A stretch of DNA of 38,449 bases, from contig CADBEA010000021.1 in the NCBI GenBank assembly GCA_902793635.1, positions 1 to 38,449 on the forward strand. The letters run 5' to 3'. The notes beneath the pieces are model-generated. The model searched no databases. It had not been told where the DNA came from and saw nothing but the letters and a program-made list of their open reading frames with translations. The translations under genes were made by a program, and so were the position numbers. The stretch comes from an uncultured Erysipelotrichaceae bacterium. GTDB taxonomy: Bacteria > Bacillota_I > Bacilli_A > Erysipelotrichales > Erysipelotrichaceae. Positions 7,643-15,873 of this stretch are shown here, one piece after another (within the stretch, counting starts at the first letter, position 1; every line of letters starts with the position of its first letter).

Positions 7643-8377
7643 TTATGCTTCGCTTGGAATTCTGACGTTGTGGTAGATCTTGTTTACGTCATCTACCTCA
7701 TTCAGCATGTCCATCAGCTTGTGGAAACCTTCGATGTCTTCCGGATCTGTCAGTTCGACATATTCGTTCGGCAGCATCGTTGCTTCACAGGTGTCGAATT
7801 CGATGTTCGGAATCAGCTTTTCGATGACTTCCTGTGCCTTGCCGAAATCCGTGAAGGATGTCTTGACAGTCATTTCATCGTCGTCGACTGTGATATCGAG
7901 AACGTCGACATCACCTTCCATCATCGCATCCAGCATCGCTTCTTCGTCCGTATACGGGAACTCGAACAGGCCGACATTCTCATAGCCGAAGGATACGGCT
8001 CCGGCACCGGCCAGCTTCGCACCATGGCTCTTGTTGAAGGCTGTTTTAACGTTCGTATAGGATCTGTTGGTATTGTCGGTCAGACAGTCAACAATAATTG
8101 TGCTGCCGTTCGGACCAAAGCCTTCGTAACGGGCTTCGTCGTAACTCTCATCAGAACCGCCCTTAGCCTTGTCAATGGCCCTCTTGATTACATCAGCAGG
8201 AACCTGATTGGACTTGGCTTCAGCGATTTTTCTCTTCAAGGTGAGGTTCATATCCGGATCAGGAACACCACTCTTCGCTGCGATATATAATTCTTTTCCG
8301 AATCTGGAATACAGCTTTGATTTGATTGCCGCCGTCTTTGCCATCGAGGCAGCACGGACTTCATGTGCTCTTCCCAT
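7643..8377 (-). CDS. YebC/PmpR-family protein (TACO1-like)
   Basis: This 244-residue cytosolic protein has the family opening MGRAHEVR, followed by the KTAAIKSKLYSRFGKELY segment and the DNLTL-like MNLTLKRKIAEAKSNQVP region, and has full family length. YebC-type proteins have been described as DNA-binding transcription regulators (PmpR, YebC) and, for TACO1 and some bacterial members, as translation factors that relieve ribosome stalling at proline stretches. Which role applies cannot be read here. The start is supported by GGAAGGGAG nine bases upstream. It is transcribed alone from a promoter with an inverted repeat (8425-8438) and ends at a clear terminator. The phosphatase gene diverges from it. 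Confidence 0.9.
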   Translation of the reverse strand: MGRAHEVRAASMAKTAAIKSKLYSRFGKELYIAAKSGVPDPDMNLTLKRKIAEAKSNQVPADVIKRAIDKAKGGSDESYDEARYEGFGPNGSTIIVDCLTDNTNRSYTNVKTAFNKSHGAKLAGAGAVSFGYENVGLFEFPYTDEEAMLDAMMEGDVDVLDITVDDDEMTVKTSFTDFGKAQEVIEKLIPNIEFDTCEATMLPNEYVELTDPEDIEGFHKLMDMLNEVDDVNKIYHNVRIPSEA

Positions 8378-8418
8378 AAATGTTTTCTCCCTTCCATTTA
8401 ATGCAAATTAACGTAAGT

Positions 8419-8447
8419 ATTATAGCAAAACATTTTGCTTGTGAATA
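8419..8447 (-). promoter_or_regulatory. YebC promoter with an inverted repeat in the spacer
   Basis: TATAAT (complement of 8419-8424) is preceded by either TTCACA with a 15-base spacer or TATTCA with a 17-base spacer. The spacer contains a perfect inverted repeat, GCAAAA-2 nt-TTTTGC (8425-8438), directly against the -10 box. A regulator bound there would block RNA polymerase. The binding protein is unknown. Confidence 0.55.
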
Positions 8448-8508
8448 TATCTCTTTTACGCAATCGTTATTTGTTTTTGTGCTACAATGAGTTTAGTTTG
8501 AGGTACCC

Positions 8509-9243
8509 ATGTCAACATATGTAATCAGTGATCTGCACGGCTGTAAAGAAGAATTTGACGCCATGCTTGATTTGATCGGTTTTAATGACTATGACGAAAT
8601 GTGGATCAACGGCGATATCTGTGACCGCGGCAGGGAATCCATTCCTTTACTGCTGGAGATCATGCAGTATGACAACATGCATCTGATCTTCGGCAACCAT
8701 GACGTCTGGCTTGCCCGCTACTGTCAGGAACTGATCGATGCCAAGAAGGACAACAACTCCGTCGACATGACAGATGATATGATGAACTGGCTCCACTACA
8801 ACGGCGGCTATTCCACCATGGATCAGTTCATGGATCTATCCTTCCCGCAGTGCTATGACATCAAGTTGTATCTGGAGGACAAGCTCCTCTATAAATGGCT
8901 GAAGGTCAACGGCCGCAAGTTCCTGCTGGTTCATGCCGGTATGATTGCCGACGAACCGGACGCTGCCGGACATATCGATATGAAGAAAGTCCCCGAGAAG
9001 ATTCTCATCTGGGCGCATATCGGTCTGGACGACAACCCGCTCGAAGACGGAACGACGCTGATCGTCGGACATATGCCGACCTTCACCTACGGTGAGGAAT
9101 TCGCCGGTATCATTGCCCATGGCAAGGAAGACACCATTCTGCATATCGACTGCGGCTGTGTCTACGGTTATTCCCTCGGCTGCATCCGTCTCGAAGACAT
9201 GCAGGAATTCTACGTACCGAGTACTTATCCGAAACCTTATTAA
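8509..9243 (+). CDS. PPP-family metallophosphatase (ApaH/PrpE-like)
   Basis: A 244-residue protein with the full PPP metallophosphatase signature: SDLHG (D8, H10), GDICDRG (D36, D39, R40), GNHD (N63, H64, D65), and later LVHAG and VGHMPT supplying further metal-binding His residues. These residues bind two metal ions. Relatives remove phosphate from Ser/Thr proteins or hydrolyse diadenosine tetraphosphate symmetrically; the sequence does not decide between them. The start has GAGGT a few bases upstream. It is one of two plus-strand genes, divergent from YebC and convergent with the MATE gene, sharing the TTAA stop. A -10-like TACAAT lies at 8483-8488 without a good -35. Confidence 0.88.
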   Translation: MSTYVISDLHGCKEEFDAMLDLIGFNDYDEMWINGDICDRGRESIPLLLEIMQYDNMHLIFGNHDVWLARYCQELIDAKKDNNSVDMTDDMMNWLHYNGGYSTMDQFMDLSFPQCYDIKLYLEDKLLYKWLKVNGRKFLLVHAGMIADEPDAAGHIDMKKVPEKILIWAHIGLDDNPLEDGTTLIVGHMPTFTYGEEFAGIIAHGKEDTILHIDCGCVYGYSLGCIRLEDMQEFYVPSTYPKPY

Positions 9244-10616
9244 ATCGCTGCTGCCTCACCATCCGGCGGCAGCTTTTTATATGCCGTCAGATACATGGCT
9301 GTATACGACGCCAGACCGCCGATCACGTTGGAAACAGGTTCGGCCAGGAATACGCCGTCGGTTCCGAAGAAGGACGGCAGGATCAGCGTCAGCGGCACGA
9401 CAATAATAACTTTCCTGAAGAGCGAGAAGAAAATCGCTCTTTTTGAACATTTCAGAGCCGTGAATGTCGACTGGCCGGCCATCTGGAATGCCATGAAGAC
9501 AAAGCCGAAGAAATACAGCTTCAAGGAATGCGTGCCAAGTTCGACCATCTGCGTATCAGTGGTGAAGATACCCATCAGCTTGTCCGGCATCAGCAGTACC
9601 AGCAGCCATGCCGCGCAGGTATATACGAGAATCGTCCAGGTCATGAAACGAATCGATTCCTTGATGCGGGAATACTTGCGGGCACCATAATTGAAACTGA
9701 TGACCGGCTGGGCGCCCTGCGAGATACTGGAAGTCGGCAGTGAAAGGATCTCACGCACCGAATTGATGACGGTCATGATACCGACATACAGGTCGCCGCC
9801 GTACTGTCTCAGCATGACGTTGCAGAGGATCTGCACCAATGCGTTGGTTCCCTGCATGATGAAGCCGGCAATGCCAAGCGGGATCAGTTCACGGACGATT
9901 GGGAAATCGAAAGCCATATATTCCCGGCGGATATGATACGGTGCCGTGTCGCCGTAAAAGAAATACAGCGCCCAGGCACACGATGCGATCTGGGAAATGA
10001 CCGTGGCAAGAGCCGCGCCGGCCACGCCCATATGCAGTACATAGATAAACAGCGGATCGAGGATCAGATTCAGCACGGCGCCGAGAATGATCGTCATCAT
10101 GCCCGCTTTCGGATAGCCGGATGCGTTGATGAAGCCGTTCAGGCCGGTCGACAGCATCGCGAACACGGTGCCGAAAAGATAGATGCACAGATACTGATCA
10201 GCATACAGATAGGATGCGTCACTGGCACCGAAGAGATACAGGATCGGTTTGCGGAAGAAGAAGCCGATCAGAAACAGAACCAGTGCCGCGCTGCACAGCA
10301 GCATCACCACCTGGGACAGAACCCGCTCAGCCCGCTCTTCGTTGCCTTCGCCGCGGGCAATCGCAAACAGCGGCGCACCGCCGGTCGCAAAGAGATTCGT
10401 GAAAGCTGCCGTCAGCGTCGTCAAAGGAAATGCCAGACCGATGCCGGTCAGCGCCAACGCACCGATGCCTTCCAGATGGCCGATATAAATACGGTCGACG
10501 ACATTATAAAGAAGATGAACCAGCTGGGCCATCATCAGCGGGATTGCCTGGACCAGGATCACCTTCCATACCTTGCCGGAACCGAAATCATTCTGTTTTG
10601 TTCTTCTTGTACTCAT
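9240..10616 (-). CDS. MATE-family efflux transporter
   Basis: A 458-residue membrane protein of two six-helix halves with MATE features: VIPLMMAQLVHLLYNVVDRIYIG-type first helix, the internal repeat with NGFINASGYPKAGM, QGTNALVQILCNVMLRQYGG at the second half, and ISQGAQPVISFNYGA. It closely resembles the NorM/VmrA and MepA branch. It should use a Na+ or H+ gradient to expel cationic drugs or metabolites; the substrate is unknown. No ribosome site is visible before the ATG, but a TACAAT box ends seven bases upstream, so the mRNA may be leaderless. Its stop overlaps that of the phosphatase gene by four bases (TTAA). Confidence 0.9.
   Translation of the reverse strand: MSTRRTKQNDFGSGKVWKVILVQAIPLMMAQLVHLLYNVVDRIYIGHLEGIGALALTGIGLAFPLTTLTAAFTNLFATGGAPLFAIARGEGNEERAERVLSQVVMLLCSAALVLFLIGFFFRKPILYLFGASDASYLYADQYLCIYLFGTVFAMLSTGLNGFINASGYPKAGMMTIILGAVLNLILDPLFIYVLHMGVAGAALATVISQIASCAWALYFFYGDTAPYHIRREYMAFDFPIVRELIPLGIAGFIMQGTNALVQILCNVMLRQYGGDLYVGIMTVINSVREILSLPTSSISQGAQPVISFNYGARKYSRIKESIRFMTWTILVYTCAAWLLVLLMPDKLMGIFTTDTQMVELGTHSLKLYFFGFVFMAFQMAGQSTFTALKCSKRAIFFSLFRKVIIVVPLTLILPSFFGTDGVFLAEPVSNVIGGLASYTAMYLTAYKKLPPDGEAAAI
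9247..9278 (+). terminator. Plus-strand terminator inside the MATE coding region
   Basis: GCTGCTGCC (9247-9255) pairs with GGCGGCAGC (9265-9273), nine pairs including one G-T, followed by TTTTT (9274-9278). It terminates the phosphatase transcript but lies within the last codons of the convergent MATE gene. Confidence 0.8.
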
Positions 10617-10623
10617 CCGTTTT

Positions 10624-10629
10624 ATTGTA
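10624..10629 (-). promoter_or_regulatory. -10-like box close to the MATE start codon
   Basis: TACAAT on the minus strand ends seven bases before the ATG at 10616, which would place the transcript start at or next to the start codon. A -35 match is weak (TCTGAA, 16-base spacer). Confidence 0.4.
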
Positions 10630-10633
10630 ATAC

Positions 10634-10679
10634 AAAGCGCCGCTTTTCAGACTGAAATGCCCGAAAAACGGCGCGCTTT
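10634..10679. terminator. Imperfect long hairpin between the glucosidase and MATE genes
   Basis: AAAGCGC (10634-10640) pairs with GCGCTTT (10673-10679), and pairing continues inward through CCGCTTTTC against GAAAAACGG with a 2-nt bulge. It is probably the glucosidase terminator, although the T tract on the minus strand is poor (GTATTAC). The plus side ends in TTTT. Confidence 0.4.
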
Positions 10680-10682
10680 TCC

Positions 10683-12335
10683 TTAACAGCTGATATACAG
10701 CACAGTTTCCAGCGGAGCGAGAACACCTTCCGCATGATCTTTGACTGAAGAGATCTTCACCTGCATATTCTTGATGAGATCAGGATCGACAGTGACTTCA
10801 TGATCCGAGAAATTGGCAAGGATCACCGCTTTCTGATCACCTTTACTTCTCGCATAGGCGAAGACTTCATTGGATTCCTTCATCAGTTCGCTGAAGTCCC
10901 CTTCCGTAAGAACCGTTTCCTCCTGCCGGATGGCAGCCAGCTGTCTGTACCAGTTCAATACCGAATCCGGATCCTTTTCTTCCGCTTCAACATTCATGAC
11001 GGCATAGTCGTCATGGACCGGCAGCCATGGCTTCCCTTTTGTGAAGCCGGCGTTTTCCTCACCGTTCCACTGCATCGGGGTACGGGCGCTGTCCCGTGAG
11101 AAGGCATGCACACAGGCAATCGCCTCAGCTTCGCTGAAGCCTTCCTGGATGGCAAAGTCATACTGGCCGTAAGAAGAAATGTCATTGTAGCAGTCGATTG
11201 ACGGCCATTTCACATTGCCAAGACCCAGCTCCTGTCCCTGGAAAAGGAACGGTGTGCCGCGCAGTGTGTAAAGCACCATGCCGATGACTTTGGCTGCCTT
11301 TTTGGGATCGGTGCCGGCCTTGAAGAAGTGATCCACACAGCGGGGCTTGTCATGATTTTCGAAAAAGATCGGATACCAGCCGTTGTCCTTTGTCGCAGTC
11401 TGGGAATTGACCAGTGCTTTCTTCAGATCTTTCAGTTCCCACGGATCCGGCCTGCACCAGGTTTCGATGCCTTTGAATTCGAGATTGACATGGCTGAATT
11501 CAAACAGCATGTCAAAGGCACCGTCCTGACCGACCCAGTACTGCAGTTCATCAGCGGAAACACCGTTGGCTTCGGCGACCGTGAAGATATCATGGCCGTC
11601 AGCTACTTCCCGTTTGAATTCGTGCAGGTAGTCGAGAATGCCCGGTGTATTGGCTGTCATGTCATGGATGGAAACACTGCCGTCCTCAGCATCCGGCGTT
11701 CCGTCTTCAAAGACATCCGGTTTGCGGATATATGTGATGGCATCGACCCGGAAGCCGCCTACTCCCTTATCGATCCAGAAATTCGCGGCTTTGTACAATG
11801 CCCTGCGCACTTCTGGATTGGCCCAGTTCAGATCCGGCTGCTGCACAGCGAAGGTATGCAGATAATATTGCTGTCTTTTCTCACACCATGTCCAGGCGGA
11901 TCCGCCGAAGATGCCGCGCCAGTTGGTCGGCGCACTGCCGTCTTCCTTCGCATCACGCCAGATATACCAGTCGCTGTAAGGATTGTTACGGCTCTGCTTA
12001 GAAGCGAGGAACCAGGGATTCTGATCGGAGGTGTGGTTGAAGACGAGATCCATGACGATGCGGATGCCGTGTTCTTTTGCCTTTGCGAACAGTTCATCCA
12101 TGTCTTCCATGGTTCCGTAGCTGGGATCGATTTCCGTGTAATCAGCGATATCATAGCCGTTGTCAACCATCGGCGAACGGCAGACCGGTGTCATCCAGAC
12201 AGCGCCGATTCCCAGCGAAGACAGATAATCCAGTTTTTCGATGATGCCGCGGATCGTGCCGGTCCCCTGGCCGGCCGTATCCAGAAAGCTCTTCGGATAC
12301 AGTTCATAGGCAATCGTTTTCTGCCACCATTTCAT
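10683..12335 (-). CDS. GH13 alpha-glucosidase
   Basis: A 550-residue cytosolic glycoside hydrolase of the oligo-1,6-glucosidase/alpha-glucosidase group. It has the (beta/alpha)8 barrel with MDLVFNHTSD (region I), GFRVDAI with nucleophile D198 (region II), TVAEAN with acid/base E255 (region III) and FFENHDKPR with D329 (region IV), followed by a C-terminal beta domain. These enzymes release glucose from short alpha-glucosides. Residue 199 is Ala; isomaltases typically have Val there and maltases Thr or Ala, so alpha-1,4 preference is the better guess, though not secure. GGGAGGA precedes the ATG and overlaps the stop region of the small upstream gene, two bases away. Trehalose-6-phosphate hydrolase is an alternative. 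Confidence 0.85.
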   Translation of the reverse strand: MKWWQKTIAYELYPKSFLDTAGQGTGTIRGIIEKLDYLSSLGIGAVWMTPVCRSPMVDNGYDIADYTEIDPSYGTMEDMDELFAKAKEHGIRIVMDLVFNHTSDQNPWFLASKQSRNNPYSDWYIWRDAKEDGSAPTNWRGIFGGSAWTWCEKRQQYYLHTFAVQQPDLNWANPEVRRALYKAANFWIDKGVGGFRVDAITYIRKPDVFEDGTPDAEDGSVSIHDMTANTPGILDYLHEFKREVADGHDIFTVAEANGVSADELQYWVGQDGAFDMLFEFSHVNLEFKGIETWCRPDPWELKDLKKALVNSQTATKDNGWYPIFFENHDKPRCVDHFFKAGTDPKKAAKVIGMVLYTLRGTPFLFQGQELGLGNVKWPSIDCYNDISSYGQYDFAIQEGFSEAEAIACVHAFSRDSARTPMQWNGEENAGFTKGKPWLPVHDDYAVMNVEAEEKDPDSVLNWYRQLAAIRQEETVLTEGDFSELMKESNEVFAYARSKGDQKAVILANFSDHEVTVDPDLIKNMQVKISSVKDHAEGVLAPLETVLYISC

Positions 12336-12337
12336 AT

Positions 12338-12739
12338 TTATTGTCCTCCCAGAATATCTTTGAGCATCTCTTCCGTCAGGGTTGACAGATCCTGCAGTTC
12401 CTTCAGTTCTTCATCCGTAAACACGTCATGAGCGAACTCACTGGACAGGAAAATATCGATCATTTCCCCGATCGGCACCTGCCCTTCTTCAAGCGAACTG
12501 CCGAAAAGCGAAGTGAACATATCCAGCGGATCCTGTGCTTCCCTGATTTCTTCGGCGCTGATGAGCACCTGTTTTTCCGTATCGACCTGCACGGTGCGGA
12601 TCTGCTTGACGCATTCCGGCTTTTCAAACCAGTGCTGATCCCTGATATACAGACAGCCGAAAACCAGCAGGATAAAAGTCATGATGTATCCGCTGATTAC
12701 AAGTGACTGATAGAATGTTTCGGAAATTGGTCTTTTCAT
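12338..12739 (-). CDS. Small single-pass membrane protein, unknown function
   Basis: A 133-residue protein with one N-terminal transmembrane helix (YIMTFILLVFGCLYI) and an acidic extracytoplasmic or cytoplasmic tail of about 100 residues ending in ELKELQDLSTLTEEMLKDIL. I recognise no domain. The ATG at 12739 is preferred to an in-frame GTG twelve bases earlier because AGGTG lies nine bases before it. The stop lies two bases before the glucosidase start, so the two are translationally coupled. A role linked to the glucosidase cannot be deduced. The gene lies just downstream of the ptsI terminator; an extended -10-like TGGTAAGAT precedes it. Confidence 0.7.
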   Translation of the reverse strand: MKRPISETFYQSLVISGYIMTFILLVFGCLYIRDQHWFEKPECVKQIRTVQVDTEKQVLISAEEIREAQDPLDMFTSLFGSSLEEGQVPIGEMIDIFLSSEFAHDVFTDEELKELQDLSTLTEEMLKDILGGQ

Positions 12740-12772
12740 AATATCTGTCACCTACCATCTTACCACAGACAG

Positions 12773-12807
12773 AAAAAACCGGTCACATCCGTCAGGACAT
12801 GACCGGT
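12773..12807 (-). terminator. Intrinsic terminator of ptsI
   Basis: ACCGGTCA (minus strand, 12800-12807) pairs perfectly with TGACCGGT (12778-12785), followed by TTTTTT (12773-12778). Confidence 0.92.
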
Positions 12808-12825
12808 CAGATTTGAAACAGAAGA

Positions 12826-14526
12826 TCAGAGAACTTTCTTGACGAGTTCTGTTACTTCCTCAGCTGTGTCGCACTCGAGTGCCTTTTCAGCCATTTCCTT
12901 CATTTCAGCATAGCTCAGGCCGGTAATGATCTTACGGGCGTTCAGAATGCTGGTGGCGCTCATGGAGAATTCGTCCAGACCGAGACCTAACAGAACCGGA
13001 GCAGCGAGCTCGTCGCCTGCCATTTCGCCGCACATACCGCACCATTTGCCGTTCTTGTGAGCACCGTCGATCGTCATCTTGATGAGACGCAGGATGGACG
13101 GGTTCAGCGGCTGATACAGATAGGATACCGGCTGGCTCATACGGTCAGCAGCCATGGAGTACTGGATCAGGTCGTTTGTACCGATGGAGAAGAAGTCTGC
13201 ATACTTGGCAATCTGATCTGCCAGAACAGCAGCTGCCGGAATTTCGATCATGCAGCCGACTTCAACCTTGTCACCGACTTTGACACCTTCAGCGATCAGT
13301 TCAGCACGGGCATCTTCATAGCACTTCTTGGCATCCTTGAATTCGCCGACAGTTGCGATCATCGGGAACATGATGCAGAGGTGACCGTAAGCGGAAGCTC
13401 TCAGCAGAGCTCTCAGCTGGGTGCGGAAGATATCCTTGCGCATCAGGCAGAAACGAACGGCACGAACACCAAGGAACGGGTTCATTTCTTCTTCGAATGT
13501 GTAGTAGTTCAGCTTCTTGTCACCGCCGATATCCAGTGTACGGATAACGACCGGTTTGCCGTCCATCTGTTCCATGACGGACTTGTAAGCCTTGAACTGT
13601 GTTTCTTCATCCGGCCAGTCTTCACTCTTCATGTAGAGGAACTCTGTACGGAACAGACCAACGCCTTCGCCGCCGTTTTCAACGACGCCTTCAGCATCTT
13701 TCGGAGAACCGATGTTGCCGACCAGCAGGACTTTGTGTCCGTCGGTGGAAACAGATTCCTTGTCTTTCAGAGCCTTCAGAGCTTCTTTTTCAGCCTTGAA
13801 TTCTTCAGCCTTCTTCTGATACTCAGCAACCTGTTCCGGTGTCGGGTTCAGGATGACTTCACCGTTAATGGCATCGAGGATAACTTCGTCGCCGTCTTTC
13901 GCAGCATCGAGAATGCCTGTTACACCAACAACTGCCGGGATTTCCAGCGAACGGGCCATGATGGCACTGTGGCTTGTACGGCCGCCGATTTCGGTTGCGA
14001 AGCCCTTTGCGAATTCCTTGTTCAGAGAACCTGTGTCAGACGGTGTCAGGTCCTTGGCGACGATGACAACCGGCTTGTCAATGGTGGACAGATTCGGAAT
14101 GACCTTGCCGCAGATGTTGCACATCAGACGGAACGTAACGTCCTTGACGTCAGCAGCTCTTTCTCTCATGTACGCATCATCCATGGATTCGAAAATGGAG
14201 ACCATCATGTTGGCAACCTGCTGAGTAGCATATTCAGCATTGACGCCTTCATTCTTGATCATGTCTTCGATCTGGCTGCGGAGTTCCGGGTCACCAGCCA
14301 TCATCAGATGAGCATCGAATACTGCCAGTTCCTCAGCAGCAAGGCTCTTGGAAGCAACTTCCTTGATTTTTTTAATGTCTTCAACGGTCTTTGTGAACGC
14401 ATTAGCGAGCTTGGCAAGTTCTCCCTCGACTACGGAATCCTTCTTGACGATTTCCAGAACCGGCTGTTCAAGCTTGTAGACCTTTGCGACAGCAATTCCC
14501 TGTGAAGCAGCAATACCTTTCAGCAT
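12826..14526 (-). CDS. ptsI: PTS enzyme I (phosphoenolpyruvate-protein phosphotransferase)
   Basis: A full-length 566-residue enzyme I. It takes phosphate from PEP on His186 (GGRTSHSAIMAR) and passes it to HPr, driving all PTS sugar uptake. The N-terminal HPr-binding helical domain (about 25-145), the phosphohistidine domain and the C-terminal PEP-binding TIM barrel are all present, with GLFRTEFLYM, DIGGDKKL, MIEIPAAA, SIGTNDLIQY and the catalytic Cys499 in WCGMCGEMAGD. In many Bacillota ptsH sits directly before ptsI; here ptsI stands alone, with AGGAGG before the ATG and its own terminator. Two cre-like sequences upstream suggest control by CcpA. Confidence 0.97.
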   Translation of the reverse strand: MLKGIAASQGIAVAKVYKLEQPVLEIVKKDSVVEGELAKLANAFTKTVEDIKKIKEVASKSLAAEELAVFDAHLMMAGDPELRSQIEDMIKNEGVNAEYATQQVANMMVSIFESMDDAYMRERAADVKDVTFRLMCNICGKVIPNLSTIDKPVVIVAKDLTPSDTGSLNKEFAKGFATEIGGRTSHSAIMARSLEIPAVVGVTGILDAAKDGDEVILDAINGEVILNPTPEQVAEYQKKAEEFKAEKEALKALKDKESVSTDGHKVLLVGNIGSPKDAEGVVENGGEGVGLFRTEFLYMKSEDWPDEETQFKAYKSVMEQMDGKPVVIRTLDIGGDKKLNYYTFEEEMNPFLGVRAVRFCLMRKDIFRTQLRALLRASAYGHLCIMFPMIATVGEFKDAKKCYEDARAELIAEGVKVGDKVEVGCMIEIPAAAVLADQIAKYADFFSIGTNDLIQYSMAADRMSQPVSYLYQPLNPSILRLIKMTIDGAHKNGKWCGMCGEMAGDELAAPVLLGLGLDEFSMSATSILNARKIITGLSYAEMKEMAEKALECDTAEEVTELVKKVL

Positions 14527-14566
14527 TATTTATTCCTCCTGAATGCTTTCTGTGCATGTTCGGCTA

Positions 14567-14580
14567 TGTAAGCGTTTACC
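14567..14580. promoter_or_regulatory. cre site (CcpA operator) upstream of ptsI
   Basis: TGTAAGCGTTTACC matches the cre consensus TGWAANCGNTNWCA at 13 of 14 positions. It lies 41 bases upstream of the ptsI start, overlapping a possible promoter (TTGGCA upstream on the minus strand), so carbon-catabolite control is likely. Confidence 0.7.
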
Positions 14581-14647
14581 TGACCTGCCAAAGCAGAAGA
14601 AACCCTCCCGCTGTTGCAAATGATAATTGTGATACTGCAGGCGCAGA

Positions 14648-14661
14648 TGAAAACGCTGCGA
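14648..14661. promoter_or_regulatory. Possible second cre site
   Basis: TGAAAACGCTGCGA matches the cre consensus at 12 of 14 positions, 122 bases upstream of ptsI. It is weaker than the first site and may be chance. Confidence 0.35.
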
Positions 14662-14694
14662 AGCCGTCCATTTCTGAATTTATTTTAACATCCT

Positions 14695-15036
14695 TTAATA
14701 GTCTAAGCAATTGAGGAATTCCACTGCTGCTTCCTTTTTCAGCCGGTAAAACGCGCTGGCGGAAAGAAACTCGGCGTACCAGCCTTCGTCGCTGTTTTCA
14801 AAGTACGTGCGGCGCAGGATCATGCTGTTCTGATGCGAACAGTCCTGCAGCGTGCGGTCGATCAGATAGATCAGCTGACGGTCATACTGATCCATCCGGC
14901 CGGTGCTTTCACTGCCGCGAAGGTCAGCCCGTTTTTTCGCCCGGCGGTATATGCTGCCAAGGTATTTCATGATCTGGCTCAGTTCCCTGGCACTCATGTC
15001 TTCGATTTTCTTTCTGCCTTTTTTCTCATAAATCAT
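14695..15036 (-). CDS. Small HTH-like protein, possibly MG284/MPN403 type
   Basis: A 113-residue soluble, charged, mostly helical protein. The C-terminal part (GWYAEFLSASAFYRLKKEAA) has the WY...S.S.FYRLK pattern I associate with the MG284/MPN403 family of small proteins in Mollicutes and Erysipelotrichia, which resembles a sigma-region-4 or ArpU-type helix-turn-helix. The function is unknown. The start at 15036 is chosen because AAGGAGG lies seven bases before the ATG; the longer frame (to 15093) has no ribosome site. It lies upstream of ptsI with no visible terminator between them, so read-through into ptsI is possible. Confidence 0.7.
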   Translation of the reverse strand: MIYEKKGRKKIEDMSARELSQIMKYLGSIYRRAKKRADLRGSESTGRMDQYDRQLIYLIDRTLQDCSHQNSMILRRTYFENSDEGWYAEFLSASAFYRLKKEAAVEFLNCLDY

Positions 15037-15124
15037 GCTGTACCTCCTTCTGTTTTCTATTGTCCGGATGGGCCGGCATAAAAAGAAATGCATCTGCGCA
15101 TGAACGGCAGTTTTCCATGCACAA

Positions 15125-15153
15125 ATGACATTCCTTTCATTATCCGATATACT
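15125..15153 (+). promoter_or_regulatory. Promoter of the plus-strand membrane-protein gene
   Basis: ATGACA (15125-15130), 17-base spacer, TATACT (15148-15153), 25 bases before the ATG at 15179. Confidence 0.65.
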
Positions 15154-15178
15154 TAACTGGTAAAAGAAGAGGTTTCAT

Positions 15179-15841
15179 ATGACCCAGACAATTTCCACCC
15201 TGTCAAGGAAACGCATCGTGATTTCCCTGATCCTGACGGCCATGATTCCGATCACAGCCAGGATCCTGAATATCTTTTTGGATCAGGAACAGATCTCACT
15301 GATGTTTTCCATGAATATCTTCACTTCGGTGCTGATCATGTACAACTGGAATCTGGTGGCGATTCACTATAACCGCGCCAAGGAGAACATTCCCGATACG
15401 ATTCTGTATACTCTGATCGGCGGCGCCCTGATCTTTTTGTGGTCACTTCTGGGACTGAGTTTCTTCCAGGCTCATCTGATCCTGCCGCCTGCCTATGCCC
15501 TGATCGGCTATGGCTACGCAAGGCCGGGCTTCCTGGTTGCCTTCAGTTTCATGGAATCCGCCATGCTGAACCTGACCTTCAAGATCATGACGGACCACCT
15601 CGATGTCATTCACAAGGAACTGCAGTCGATCCTGCTTTCCGCCCTGGCGGTCGGTCTGGTCATTACCATCGCCTTTGTCCCGCTGAATGATATCTCCCTG
15701 CTGCTAAGAAGCTATGTCTACTTCATGGGCCTGTTCGCCCTGCTCTCCTATCTGTACAATCAGACACATACGATCGTGCCCGGTATACTGGCCTTGGGAA
15801 TCGTCAATCTGATCCTGATGATCCTCTCCATGACAAACTAA
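15179..15841 (+). CDS. Polytopic membrane protein, unknown function
   Basis: A 220-residue, very hydrophobic protein with about six or seven transmembrane helices (for example near 13-30, 38-56, 76-92, 98-118, 150-168, 175-190 and 200-217). I recognise no family motif with confidence. A distant link to CPBP-type or membrane-embedded sensor proteins is possible, but the Glu-Glu and His motifs of CPBP proteases are not seen. It has its own sigma-A-like promoter, an AAGAGGT ribosome site and a bidirectional terminator, so it is a single-gene unit and one of only two plus-strand genes. Confidence 0.75.
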   Translation: MTQTISTLSRKRIVISLILTAMIPITARILNIFLDQEQISLMFSMNIFTSVLIMYNWNLVAIHYNRAKENIPDTILYTLIGGALIFLWSLLGLSFFQAHLILPPAYALIGYGYARPGFLVAFSFMESAMLNLTFKIMTDHLDVIHKELQSILLSALAVGLVITIAFVPLNDISLLLRSYVYFMGLFALLSYLYNQTHTIVPGILALGIVNLILMILSMTN

Positions 15842-15842
15842 A

Positions 15843-15871
15843 AATCCACCCGCAGGTGGATTCTTTTTTTT
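15843..15871. terminator. Bidirectional intrinsic terminator
   Basis: AATCCACC-CGCA-GGTGGATT (15843-15862) forms a perfect 8-bp stem with CTTTTTTTTT on the plus side and TTTTAG on the minus side. It serves both the plus-strand membrane-protein gene and the convergent hpf gene. Confidence 0.9.
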
Positions 15872-15873
15872 CT

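Noticed and set aside
13057..14505. A 482-codon plus-strand frame opposite ptsI
   Set aside because: Antisense shadow of a clear enzyme I; codon bias of the real gene keeps the other strand open.
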